A program made the position numbers and the translations under genes. From Aliiglaciecola sp. 3_MG-2023 (GTDB lineage: Bacteria; Pseudomonadota; Gammaproteobacteria; Enterobacterales; Alteromonadaceae), in contig NZ_JAUORV010000001.1 in assembly GCF_030548205.1 (NCBI RefSeq), forward strand, positions 310,001 through 374,000: a stretch of DNA of 64,000 bases, written 5' to 3'. Within the stretch, counting starts at the first letter, position 1, and each line of letters starts with the position of its first letter. A model generated the notes under the pieces. It searched no databases and was not told the DNA's origin. It saw nothing but the letters and a program-made list of their open reading frames with translations. This document shows positions 56,578 through 64,000 of this stretch, one piece after another.

Positions 56578-56771
56578 CCAATTCTAATCGTAAGCCACAA
56601 TTGCAATTATCTGAAAAGATGCCTGTCCAAATACAAAAATCCCTGAAAAGATGCCTGTCCAAATACAAAATCCTCCAATTCTAATCGTAAGCCACAATTG
56701 CAATTATCTGAAAAGATGCCTGTCCAAATACAAAATCAATTACCTGAAAAGATGCCTGTCCAAATACAAAA
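56578..56771. repeat. Right short repeats of the RAYT unit
   Basis: Four copies of a 28-bp sequence (ctgaaaagatgcctgtccaa plus atacaaaa) at 56611, 56643, 56708 and 56744. Two are preceded by a shared stretch containing ctaatcgtaagccacaattg, 97 bp apart. They lie 160 bp downstream of the transposase. The rest of 56418-56978 shows no gene. Confidence 0.9.
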
Positions 56772-56978
56772 ATCAGACCACGTTGAATAATTTAAGACTG
56801 TGGTTTATTCTTGCCATCGAATGAGATGAAATTTTTAGCCTGAATCAAAATTATCAACCTAGGGATCCCCCTTTTTAAACTGAGTATTTTTGATCCAAGT
56901 AAGCAGGTTTCCAGTATCTAATCTAATGTTTCATTAAATTCACATTATACTCCCACTTATTTCTGGAATCTTGGCGTC

Positions 56979-58730
56979 ATGTTGTTAGAAAATGAACTGT
57001 TACTAGAAATAATTGAACAACTCCCTATCGCAGTGTTCGCCAAAGACCCAAATGACAATTATCGATTTGTTATTTGGAATAAAAAAATGGCCTCCCTTTT
57101 TGAGAACCCCCGTGAGAACGTCATCGGAACCTCAGATTTTGATTTTTTTAATGATATTGAAGAAGCGAAAAAATTCAGACAAATAGATGAAGATGTGATG
57201 GCTCAGGGGAAAGTTATTGATATTCAAGAAGAGGTAACAACTTCCCATGGCGTCATTACCTGTCACACCTTAAAATTGCCCCTTGTACTTGCCGATGGTC
57301 GCAAGTTATTGGTCGGTATTATAGACGACATCACAGAAGAAACGGCGAATAAAAAACAGCTTTATGAGTATAGCCATAAGCTGGAATCACTGGTAGAAAA
57401 ACGCACTTTACAGTTACAAGACTTAGCTAACCGAGACTCATTGACGGGATTAGGAAATCGTAGTTTTCTACTAACAGAGATAAAATCAGCCATCAAGGAT
57501 CGCCCCCTATCTGATGAGTTTGCGATCATTTTCATCGATCTTAATGGATTCAAATTAATTAATGATAGTTATGGCCATCGATTGGGAGATGATCTATTAC
57601 GTCTAGTTGGACAACGGCTAGAGAGCTTTAGAAACCAAGCACCAGTCATTGCACGCTTAGGTGGTGATGAGTTTGTACTAACAGTAAATACAGGAGACAC
57701 CAGCGCTTTAAAAGTTTTCGCTGAATCTCTTAAAGATGTTTTGTCTGCCCCTTTCTTGATACGCAACCATAGTTTTGAAATTAGCTGTGCAGTTGGCATT
57801 AGCATTTGGCCTCACAATGGTCGAGAAGCGACCTTTTTATTGCAAACTGCTGATATGGCAATGTACAACGTCAAACATTCAAAGGTTAAAAATAAACACT
57901 ACCAGTTTTACGACGAAAAAATGTTAGCCCTTAGTCAGCGCAAATTTGAACTCCAACAAAGTTTACGCAAAGCCATAGCGAATGATGAAATGTATTTGGT
58001 TTTGCAACCACAGTTTAGACTTGATGAGCATAACTCTATGTCTGGTGCTGAGGTTTTATTGCGCTGGAAATCCGAAAAATTTGGCAACGTGTCTCCTTCA
58101 GAATTTATCCCCATCGCGGAAAAATCAGGATTGATGGTGGATATTAATGCCTGGATATTGGAAAGAAGCTGTTGCTTAATCAAACAGCTGCATGATGAGT
58201 TTTCTCACCTGCCAAGAATTAGTATCAATTTATCAGGCGATGAAATTAGTGTTGGCTTAGCAAAACGCTTGAATAAGCAATTAGAGCAATATCAACTACC
58301 AGCAAAAACACTAACGTTAGAGATTACTGAAGCACAATTGGTGAATTTTAGTGAAGCGGTGCTCTTGGAACTCGAACAGTTGCGCCACCAAGGTATTCGA
58401 ATCTCCTTAGATGATTTTGGTACCGGATATTCCGCAATGTCGTATCTATCTTCATTGGAGTTCGATGAAATTAAAATAGATCGGTCTTTTGTTTGCAAAA
58501 TAGTCAATGATAAAAAAACAGCATTGCTCGCTCGCGCTATGGTGAGTATGGCCCACGCGTTAGAAAGTGATGTTGTCGCAGAAGGCGTTGAAACACAAGA
58601 ACAGTTAACAATGCTTAAAGGGATGAGAGTAGACATTGTTCAAGGCTATCTCCTAGGCAAACCCATGAGCTACCAAGAACTATGCTCGCATATTAGCTCG
58701 GGTAAATTCCCTCTATCTGAATCCCTCTAA
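56979..58730 (+). CDS. PAS-GGDEF-EAL cyclic-di-GMP enzyme
   Basis: 583 residues. PAS domain about 1-125 (LPIAVFAKDPNDNYRFVIWNK). GGDEF domain about 150-310, with an intact RLGGDEFVL near 225. EAL domain about 330-575. The signature is GAEVLLRW (EVL in place of EAL), but the other catalytic groups are there: NLSGDE, EITEAQL, DDFGTGYSAMSYL, IKIDRSFV, VAEGVET and QGYLLGKP. It may therefore make and/or degrade c-di-GMP. No membrane segment, so cytoplasmic; the PAS domain would sense a small ligand or redox state. Single gene. Confidence 0.95.
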   Translation: MLLENELLLEIIEQLPIAVFAKDPNDNYRFVIWNKKMASLFENPRENVIGTSDFDFFNDIEEAKKFRQIDEDVMAQGKVIDIQEEVTTSHGVITCHTLKLPLVLADGRKLLVGIIDDITEETANKKQLYEYSHKLESLVEKRTLQLQDLANRDSLTGLGNRSFLLTEIKSAIKDRPLSDEFAIIFIDLNGFKLINDSYGHRLGDDLLRLVGQRLESFRNQAPVIARLGGDEFVLTVNTGDTSALKVFAESLKDVLSAPFLIRNHSFEISCAVGISIWPHNGREATFLLQTADMAMYNVKHSKVKNKHYQFYDEKMLALSQRKFELQQSLRKAIANDEMYLVLQPQFRLDEHNSMSGAEVLLRWKSEKFGNVSPSEFIPIAEKSGLMVDINAWILERSCCLIKQLHDEFSHLPRISINLSGDEISVGLAKRLNKQLEQYQLPAKTLTLEITEAQLVNFSEAVLLELEQLRHQGIRISLDDFGTGYSAMSYLSSLEFDEIKIDRSFVCKIVNDKKTALLARAMVSMAHALESDVVAEGVETQEQLTMLKGMRVDIVQGYLLGKPMSYQELCSHISSGKFPLSESL

Positions 58731-59157
58731 TTCAATTCTAGTTGATAGCAAGACCAAGTACATTCATTTGAGGTGCCTTCAAGCTTCAATTGAGTCACAT
58801 TTTGGGGTAAATCATTTGTAATATCCGTAACCAGTTTTTGCATCTATGTAAACGCAGGGTAAACGAAATGGATTGTTCGTACACTATGCTTTACGTGTTT
58901 TGAGAGATAGGATGATCACCAGGAATTATGCGCCCTAGAGCATAGAATTCTTGAACCTGCATAGCGTATAATCATGCCATCAAATAATAAAAAACAGGTC
59001 AATCTTTAAGGTTGATACGTTTGCCGTAGTCGGCTTTTCATTGAAAGCAATTTTCCTACAAGCATTAAACTGACCTTAGCACCTCGATTGTGCTAGCGGT
59101 CATGGTTTGGTATTTCGTTTAGTGGCCTCGGTCACAACAATCTAAAAAAGGTTTGCT
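58731..59157. other. Intergenic region upstream of the MFS gene
   Basis: 427 bp without a gene. It holds a hairpin at 59071-59102 and, just after it, the near-palindrome GTGGCCTCGGTCAC, both within 90 bp of the MFS start; these may be regulator sites. No regulator gene is adjacent. Confidence 0.5.
59071..59102 (+). promoter_or_regulatory. Inverted repeat upstream of the MFS gene
   Basis: tgacc-tt-agcac ... gtgct-agc-ggtca: two 5-bp arms on each side, with a 7-base loop and no T-run. It could be an operator or a leader hairpin. Confidence 0.4.
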
Positions 59158-60351
59158 ATGTCTACTCAACAGTCTGCTCAGGTTGCAACGGTTTGGCCGA
59201 TTCTTATTATGGCACTTGGCACCTTTGTATTGGGGTTAACAGAATTTTCATCCATGTCGATGCTGCCATTAATCGCAGAATCTTACACGGTTGCGCCTTC
59301 TCAAGCTGGGAATGTCATCAGTGCATATGCCATTGGCGTTGTGATCGGCGCCCCCTTGTTTATGTTGTTAACCAATAAAACCAACCGGCGAACAGCGCTA
59401 ATTTTATTTGTGGCGATGATGTTTATTGGCAATGGCTTGAGCGCAATTGCATCCAGCCTACCTGAATTAATCGCTTACCGCGTACTCTCCGGATTACCGC
59501 ACGGAGCTTATTTTGGTACTGCATTACTCATTGCTGCGAGCATGGCACCTAAGGGTAAACGCGCAAGTTATATGTCAAAAGTGTTTGCCGGACTTACCAT
59601 TGCAACTATTGTGGGTGTTCCAATGGCAACCTTAATTGGCCAATCGATGAGTTGGCGAGTGTGTATGGCAATCGTTGCGGTACTGTCATTAGTGACTTTG
59701 GTACTCATTTATTACTTAGTGCCAAGTTGCCCAGTGAAGAATCCCTCTAAACTCCGTGAAGAGTTCAGCGTACTGAAGAACAAGTTGGTGTGGTCTATAT
59801 CCGGAATTATTTTCGTAGGCTTTGGTGGCGTCTTCTGCATTTATACTTATTTGGCCGATACCATTATCAATGTAACAGAAACCCCAGTTATTACTATTTC
59901 TATTGCTATGATGATGTTTGGTGTTGGCACCACCATTGGTAATTTGGTGATCAGTAAACTAGCTGATCATGCCCCTATCAGTACCACGGGTATGGCATTG
60001 CTATGCAGTATTGGTATTTCGGTGATGTATGTATTTGCCGCTGGGAACATTTGGTGGTTGTACATTACGGTGTTTTTACTAGGCGCTAGTGTAGGCCTTG
60101 CTGCGGTTATTCAGTCGATGCTACTCGATGTCTCACCCAAAGGCCATGCTATGATTGGAGCGCTGGTGCAATGTGCCTTTAATACCGCTAATGCAATTGG
60201 ACCTATGGTGGGCGGCGCTATGCTAGCCTCAGGTGCCAGCTTTAACGAAGTGGGTTATGCTTCAGCCATGCTTTTCTTCGGTGGATTTATTATGTGGGCA
60301 TTGAGTTATATGCAAATGCGCAACCGCGATCCAATCCCAGCAACTTGCTAA
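59158..60351 (+). CDS. MFS transporter, DHA1 family (AraJ/YdhP-like)
   Basis: 397 residues with 12 membrane segments. LTEFSSMSMLPLIAESYTV and SAYAIGVVIGAPL near 50, LLTNKTNRRTALI as the MFS loop 2-3 motif, and RVLSGLPHGAYFGTALLIAASM near 105 are typical of drug or sugar efflux proteins of the AraJ group. AAAAAAGG precedes the ATG. It is followed at 102 bp by a GST, a frequent pairing in detoxification units. Substrate unknown. Confidence 0.9.
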   Translation: MSTQQSAQVATVWPILIMALGTFVLGLTEFSSMSMLPLIAESYTVAPSQAGNVISAYAIGVVIGAPLFMLLTNKTNRRTALILFVAMMFIGNGLSAIASSLPELIAYRVLSGLPHGAYFGTALLIAASMAPKGKRASYMSKVFAGLTIATIVGVPMATLIGQSMSWRVCMAIVAVLSLVTLVLIYYLVPSCPVKNPSKLREEFSVLKNKLVWSISGIIFVGFGGVFCIYTYLADTIINVTETPVITISIAMMMFGVGTTIGNLVISKLADHAPISTTGMALLCSIGISVMYVFAAGNIWWLYITVFLLGASVGLAAVIQSMLLDVSPKGHAMIGALVQCAFNTANAIGPMVGGAMLASGASFNEVGYASAMLFFGGFIMWALSYMQMRNRDPIPATC

Positions 60352-60453
60352 CTATTAACTTAACCCGTTAAAACAGGCGTTTGGCCGCGACAGCTTTGAT
60401 TTTTGAGAAGGCACAACGTATAAGAAACGTCTATTTTTTTGAAAGGATATACC

Positions 60454-61143
60454 ATGACCATCACGCTGTATGAATTATCAGGCGCTGATCGCAGTTTACG
60501 TTTCGCTCCCCATTGCTGGAAATCAAAATTGGCACTGCAGCATAAGCAACTCAGTTTTGGAACTGAGCCAGTTTGGTTTACGGAAAAAGAAAAATTTGCT
60601 CTCTCAGGGCAGCCTTTATTGCCGGTTATTACTGATGCAGATAAGGTAGTGAGTGACTCTTGGGAAATTGCACAGTATTTAGAAAGTACCTATCCAAATA
60701 AACCCAGTCTATTTGCTAACGAAGAAGCCAAAGCGCAGGCAGAATCATTCCACCAATGGGTGTCCTCAGTTTTATCGAAGCATATTCCTGGGATCATCAT
60801 TTTAGATCTATTCAATATCATTGCCGAGCAAGACAAAGAATACTTCCGCACATCAAGAGAAGCGCGCCTGGGCACGAGTTTAGAAGAGTTTGCTGCCACC
60901 CCAGAGAAGCACATTCAAAACTTACAAACGGAGCTTGCTCACGCAAGGGATTTACTAAAAAATAAAATGTATTTTGGTGGTGACAAACCAGACTACAGAG
61001 ATATTTGTTTACTCGGTACTTTCCTGTGGATTGCCAGCAGCGGCACCTCTGATTTCTTAGCAAAAGATGACGTAATTTATTCTTGGTATCAACGGGTACT
61101 GGAGGATTATCGCGAAGTTATACCAACCTCTATTAGCGCCTAG
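60454..61143 (+). CDS. Glutathione S-transferase (LigE/beta-etherase-like)
   Basis: 229 residues from the ATG at 60454, with GAAAGGA upstream. Thioredoxin-like N-terminal domain: ITLYELSGADRSLRFAPHCWKSKLAL, QPLLPVITDADKVVSDSWEIAQYLE (cis-Pro and the SD glutathione-binding pair). The helical C-terminal domain includes GGDKPDYRDICLLGTFLW. The PHCWK segment and general shape match the beta-etherase-type branch. It probably detoxifies or cleaves a conjugate exported by the MFS protein upstream. Confidence 0.88.
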   Translation: MTITLYELSGADRSLRFAPHCWKSKLALQHKQLSFGTEPVWFTEKEKFALSGQPLLPVITDADKVVSDSWEIAQYLESTYPNKPSLFANEEAKAQAESFHQWVSSVLSKHIPGIIILDLFNIIAEQDKEYFRTSREARLGTSLEEFAATPEKHIQNLQTELAHARDLLKNKMYFGGDKPDYRDICLLGTFLWIASSGTSDFLAKDDVIYSWYQRVLEDYREVIPTSISA

Positions 61144-61166
61144 GCAGTTTTATCAACCTGGTTATC

Positions 61167-61201
61167 ATGTCAGACTCATTGGGATCCATTGAGCCTGACA
61201 T
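61167..61201. terminator. Hairpin between convergent GST and yfcH genes
   Basis: atgtcag-a-ctca ... tgag-c-ctgacat, an 11-bp interrupted stem with an 11-base loop, 24 bp beyond the GST stop. It lacks a T-run but is placed as a terminator should be. Confidence 0.5.
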
Positions 61202-61306
61202 CGCTTGTATACTATTTATAAGTCGTTTAAATCAGTTGCTGGCTTTAAAAATCGATGCCTTCACTCATTATTTGATACTGTGTTCAACGGCTCGAAAAAA
61301 AATGCT

Positions 61307-62200
61307 TCAGTACAAGTCAGCAAAGGCATCTTCAATGGTGGTAAAATTGAAGGTAAATGCATTCTCTTGCAGTCTTTTCGGGATTACCCGCTGCCCGTAG
61401 ATTAATAAATCTGCCATTTCACCCATTGCGAGTTTTAATGCAAATTTAGGCGTACACAAGATACAGGGTCTGTGCAGTGCTGAAGCAAGTGCATTAGAAA
61501 AATCTATATTGGTCATCGGGTTAGGCGCGGTGAAATTATAAACACCCGAGCAATCCGAATGCTGAATTAGGTGTACAATGCCTCTCACCATATCATCTAT
61601 ATGGATCCACGACATATAGTGTTTACCGTTACCAATTGGTCCTCCTAAACCCAGCTTAAATGGCAGTTCCATTTTTGCTAACGCACCGCCATGTTTGGCT
61701 AACACAATGCCTGTTCGTAAAACACATACACGGGTTTTATCAGTTTCAATTTCAAGGGCTAATGTTTCCCAAGTTGCGCACAACTCATGACTGAATTCGA
61801 TATTCGGTTTGTCAAAACTTTCATCAATGATTTGGCTATCTTGGCGTCCATAAAAACCAATGGCAGAACCACTCACCAGCACTGACGGCGGGCTATCACT
61901 GGCGGCAAATAATTCGCCTAACTGCCGCGTAATGTCCCAGCGACTATTTTCTAAAAGAGCCTTTTGTTCGGCGCTCCAGCGTTTATTCACTATGGGTTCG
62001 CCGGCTAAATTAATCACGCCATCAAACTCATCAAGATTGTTCAAAGCGGCAAGCTCAGTAATAAAGGTGAGCCCAGTGCCTAGTTTTTCCTCAGCGAGTT
62101 GGGGATGTCTAGTCAATACCGTTATTTGGTTATCGCCTTTGAGTTGCTCAACCAACTTAGCCCCTATCAGCCCACTGCCACCTGTAATAAGCAAATTCAT
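61307..62200 (-). CDS. yfcH: TIGR01777-type NAD-dependent epimerase (YfcH-like)
   Basis: 297 residues, the usual length. LLITGGSGLIGAKLVEQL at 3-20 binds NAD(P). INLAGEPIVNKRWSAEQKALL near 64-84 and SGSAIGFYG near 110 are specific to this subfamily. So are LGGPIGNGKHYMSWIHIDD near 180 and the ending PKRLQENAFTFNFTTIEDA. The physiological substrate is not established. AGGAAAACCAG precedes the ATG. It is divergent from the pilin gene. Confidence 0.93.
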   Translation of the reverse strand: MNLLITGGSGLIGAKLVEQLKGDNQITVLTRHPQLAEEKLGTGLTFITELAALNNLDEFDGVINLAGEPIVNKRWSAEQKALLENSRWDITRQLGELFAASDSPPSVLVSGSAIGFYGRQDSQIIDESFDKPNIEFSHELCATWETLALEIETDKTRVCVLRTGIVLAKHGGALAKMELPFKLGLGGPIGNGKHYMSWIHIDDMVRGIVHLIQHSDCSGVYNFTAPNPMTNIDFSNALASALHRPCILCTPKFALKLAMGEMADLLIYGQRVIPKRLQENAFTFNFTTIEDAFADLY

Positions 62201-62376
62201 CTGGTTTTCCTTTATTTGTTTTTAAGTAAAGCGATGCAAAAGGGATCAATAATTCATCGTAATGATAAGTTTAGCTCCCTTCGATTTTATGGCAAATTCA
62301 GCGTCAACTTACATGGAATAATCCAAAGTATAATAGATGCACCACATTCACTGAGTTAAAATCCGCCTATAAATTT

Positions 62377-62907
62377 GTGTCTAAAAGGTTGTTAGTAGTG
62401 AAAGTGGAAAATGTGAAAGGCTTTACCCTAATTGAATTGATCATAGTGATCGTCATTCTGGGGATTTTGTCTGTGGTTGCGGCTCCGAAATTTATTAACT
62501 TAACTTCAGATGCAAACAAGGCAGCCCTTGACGGAATGGCGGGCGCCGCAAGTGGTGCTGTTAATTTGGTATATGCCAAGGCCATAATTCAAGGTGTGGT
62601 AAACGACGCTGAAGGCAACGTTGACCTCGATGGCGACGGAGTGGATGATATCGCCACAGTGTATGGCTTCCCCAGTGCCAATCGCACGACTGGCATTGCA
62701 AATGCGCTTCAGTTAGATGAAGACTGGGCCTATGGCGACACCTTTGGCGGAGGGCAGTTCTTCGTTTCGCCTTCAAGAATTGTTGGTTTTAGTGGCATTA
62801 CCAACAATAATATTCCTCTTAGAAGCCCGAATTGTTATCTAACCTATAATCCACCTGCTGGGGTAAATGAGCTGCCTACCTATGATTTTGTTACGTCTGG
62901 ATGTTGA
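62377..62907 (+). CDS. MshA-like type IV prepilin
   Basis: About 165-176 residues. The prepilin site is VKGFTLIELIIVIVILGILSVVAAPKFINL: G/F cleavage, Glu5 and a hydrophobic N-terminal helix. The C-terminus has two Cys (SPNCYLTY and the final SGC) forming the pilin D-loop. The helix and APKFI match MshA-type pilins. The start is uncertain: GTG at 62377, TTG at 62389 or GTG at 62398 are possible; all give a short basic leader. No other pilus genes lie nearby. Confidence 0.88.
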   Translation: MSKRLLVVKVENVKGFTLIELIIVIVILGILSVVAAPKFINLTSDANKAALDGMAGAASGAVNLVYAKAIIQGVVNDAEGNVDLDGDGVDDIATVYGFPSANRTTGIANALQLDEDWAYGDTFGGGQFFVSPSRIVGFSGITNNNIPLRSPNCYLTYNPPAGVNELPTYDFVTSGC

Positions 62908-62924
62908 TAAGCTCTATAAAGCGT

Positions 62925-62945
62925 GAGGCTGTAACTTTCAGCCTC
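62925..62945 (+). terminator. Hairpin after the pilin gene
   Basis: Stem gaggctg / cagcctc with a 7-base loop (taacttt), 18 bp past the stop codon; only a weak T-tract follows. Confidence 0.55.
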
Positions 62946-63390
62946 GTTGGTAAATATTCATCCAGTCACGAACAATTCAGCTAAAGTTATCACTCCATCA
63001 AAACCTTCGAGAGTAGACAAAGCATTTAAGCTAACTAAATAATCTATCCGCTACCGATTATAGCGTTAGTTTGTTCCGGATGTTTGGTTAGCTCAGTGTT
63101 AAGTTGCTTACTGAAAAGCTTCTTAACCAATTTAAATGTCGGCTAATCCACTTCAAACTGTATCTAGAAACTTCATCAACTTTATCTTGTTTAATTATTA
63201 TGCATGTATCGGTGATGAAGATAATGACGTTCCCTTTAACTTAGAGAATAAAGGTCAAATGGATAGGTAGAGCTAATCAATGCTGCTTTTCCAAAGTTGA
63301 TAGTAGACTCTTCCCTTTATTTGTTCCTTTTACAGCATCTACACAAATTAATTTTATATTTCGAAATTACAAAACTAGAGAAAGTAATTC
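62946..63390. other. Intergenic region before the Sel1 gene
   Basis: 445 bp with no convincing gene or repeat. It probably contains the promoter of the next gene in its last 100 bp. Confidence 0.5.
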
Positions 63391-64000
63391 ATGTGTCATT
63401 TGAAAAAAATTCTATTAATCATAGTAGTAATTGCCTTTACGTCCCGTGTATTTTCTTACGATTTGAAAGAATGTAGCGACGAATATCGCGTCAAAATGTT
63501 TAAAGACTTTAAAAGTATGCAAGGAAAGGACATCCAGGCGCAAAGGAAACGCTGGGTAATTTTTACATGCTTGGTTATGGTATTGAAAAAGATCCCCGCA
63601 AAGCACTTAGCATGTATAAAAAAGCAGGAAAATGGGATCAAGCGTCAGCCCAATACAAGACTGGGCTGATATATTTATCGCAAATGGTAGATGATGATCC
63701 AAGTAGAGGAATCACTTACCTCAAAGAAGCGGTGAAGAATAAATTCTACCAAGCTGCATATGTTTTAGGTGCCGTATATCTAGAAGGTGAACTTGTAGAA
63801 CAAGACTATGAAGAGGCAAGTGAGTGGCTAGAGCTTGCTTCAGAACACAATATCTATAAGGCGTCGTATTTGTTAGGCAAGATGTACGACTCCCAATTAT
63901 TTGGGGAAGAGCAAAAAGATAAAGCGATTCCACTATACAATAAGGCTGCGTATAAAATAGCCGCAGCCAGAGATCGCTTGAAAGAATTGAATCAACCAAT
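63391..64000 (+). pseudogene. Sel1-repeat protein with signal peptide, frameshifted, runs off the window
   Basis: The first frame (from 63391) encodes a signal peptide MCHLKKILLIIVVIAFTSRV and about 30 mature residues, then loses sense after KSMQGKD. From about 63530 the -1 frame encodes clear Sel1/TPR-like repeats: GHPGAKETLGNFYMLGYGIEKD, a partial unit, AYVLGAVYLEGELVEQDYEEA, and ASYLLGKMYDS. It stays open to the right edge. A stop in that frame near 63508 rules out a long alternative start. The shift lies between about 63508 and 63545, around an aaggaaagga run. It is either a real pseudogene, a sequencing error, or a programmed slip. The complete product is a periplasmic Sel1 protein. Confidence 0.75.

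Noticed and set aside
56611-56771. Four 28-bp direct repeats resembling a small CRISPR array
   Set aside because: Distances between copies are unequal (32, 65 and 36 bp), there are no cas genes, and the arrangement matches RAYT-associated repeats.

Overview
The window looks like chromosomal DNA of a marine gammaproteobacterium of the order Alteromonadales (Paraglaciecola/Glaciecola/Alteromonas-like). This is inferred from the moderately AT-rich base composition, an MSHA-type pilin, DUF3718- and DUF945-type proteins, the rdgB-hemW-yggN neighbourhood, and a REP-associated transposase. It is not proven by any marker gene in the window. No rRNA, phage or CRISPR array was seen; there is one tRNA.

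Region 1 (1-24943, all on the minus strand, read right to left) is a surface-polysaccharide locus. It begins with a WecA-type phosphosugar transferase, then a small lipoprotein and a KpsD-M-T-E-like export machine (outer-membrane polysaccharide export protein, ABC permease, ATPase, inner-membrane chain protein). The complete dTDP-L-rhamnose pathway follows (rmlA, rmlC, rmlD, rmlB). After a 166-bp gap come two large coiled-coil proteins, one carrying an FkbM-like methyltransferase domain, together with a GT-B glycosyltransferase, a sulfotransferase and a CMP-sugar-transferase-like NGPSL protein. A last block holds an SMP-30-type lactonase, a cytidylyltransferase, a D-2-hydroxyacid dehydrogenase, an SDR, two GT2 enzymes and a large second NGPSL protein cut by the window edge. 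I infer a sulfated, rhamnose-containing polysaccharide decorated with an unusual CMP-activated acidic sugar. Its chain length may be set by a WbdD-like methyltransferase/coiled-coil ruler, because the coiled coil contains three 56-residue (8-heptad) DNA-level repeats.

Region 2 (25-47 kb) is mostly housekeeping: POT peptide transporter, galE, cold-shock protein, yceH, GST, lipase-like hydrolase, peroxiredoxin-glutaredoxin, asnB, periplasmic binding protein, queE/queC, rdgB, hemW, yggN, two DUF1566 proteins, a PAS protein and a response regulator-CheX protein. It is littered with five blocks of a hairpin-forming interspersed repeat (two TTTA-loop REP arms facing each other, a REPIN layout). The blocks sit against gene 3' ends and in two cases supply the stop codon. 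A decayed pullulanase C-terminus lies upstream of yceH.

Region 3 (47-64 kb) holds a DUF945 protein, tRNA-Ile(CAT) with a clear promoter, and an OmpR-type two-component system downstream of a PEBP-YHYH fusion lipoprotein. It also has a RAYT transposase flanked by its own inverted short repeats, a PAS-GGDEF-EAL protein, an MFS exporter followed by a GST, a yfcH-like epimerase, a stand-alone MshA-like pilin and a frameshifted Sel1-repeat protein running off the right end.
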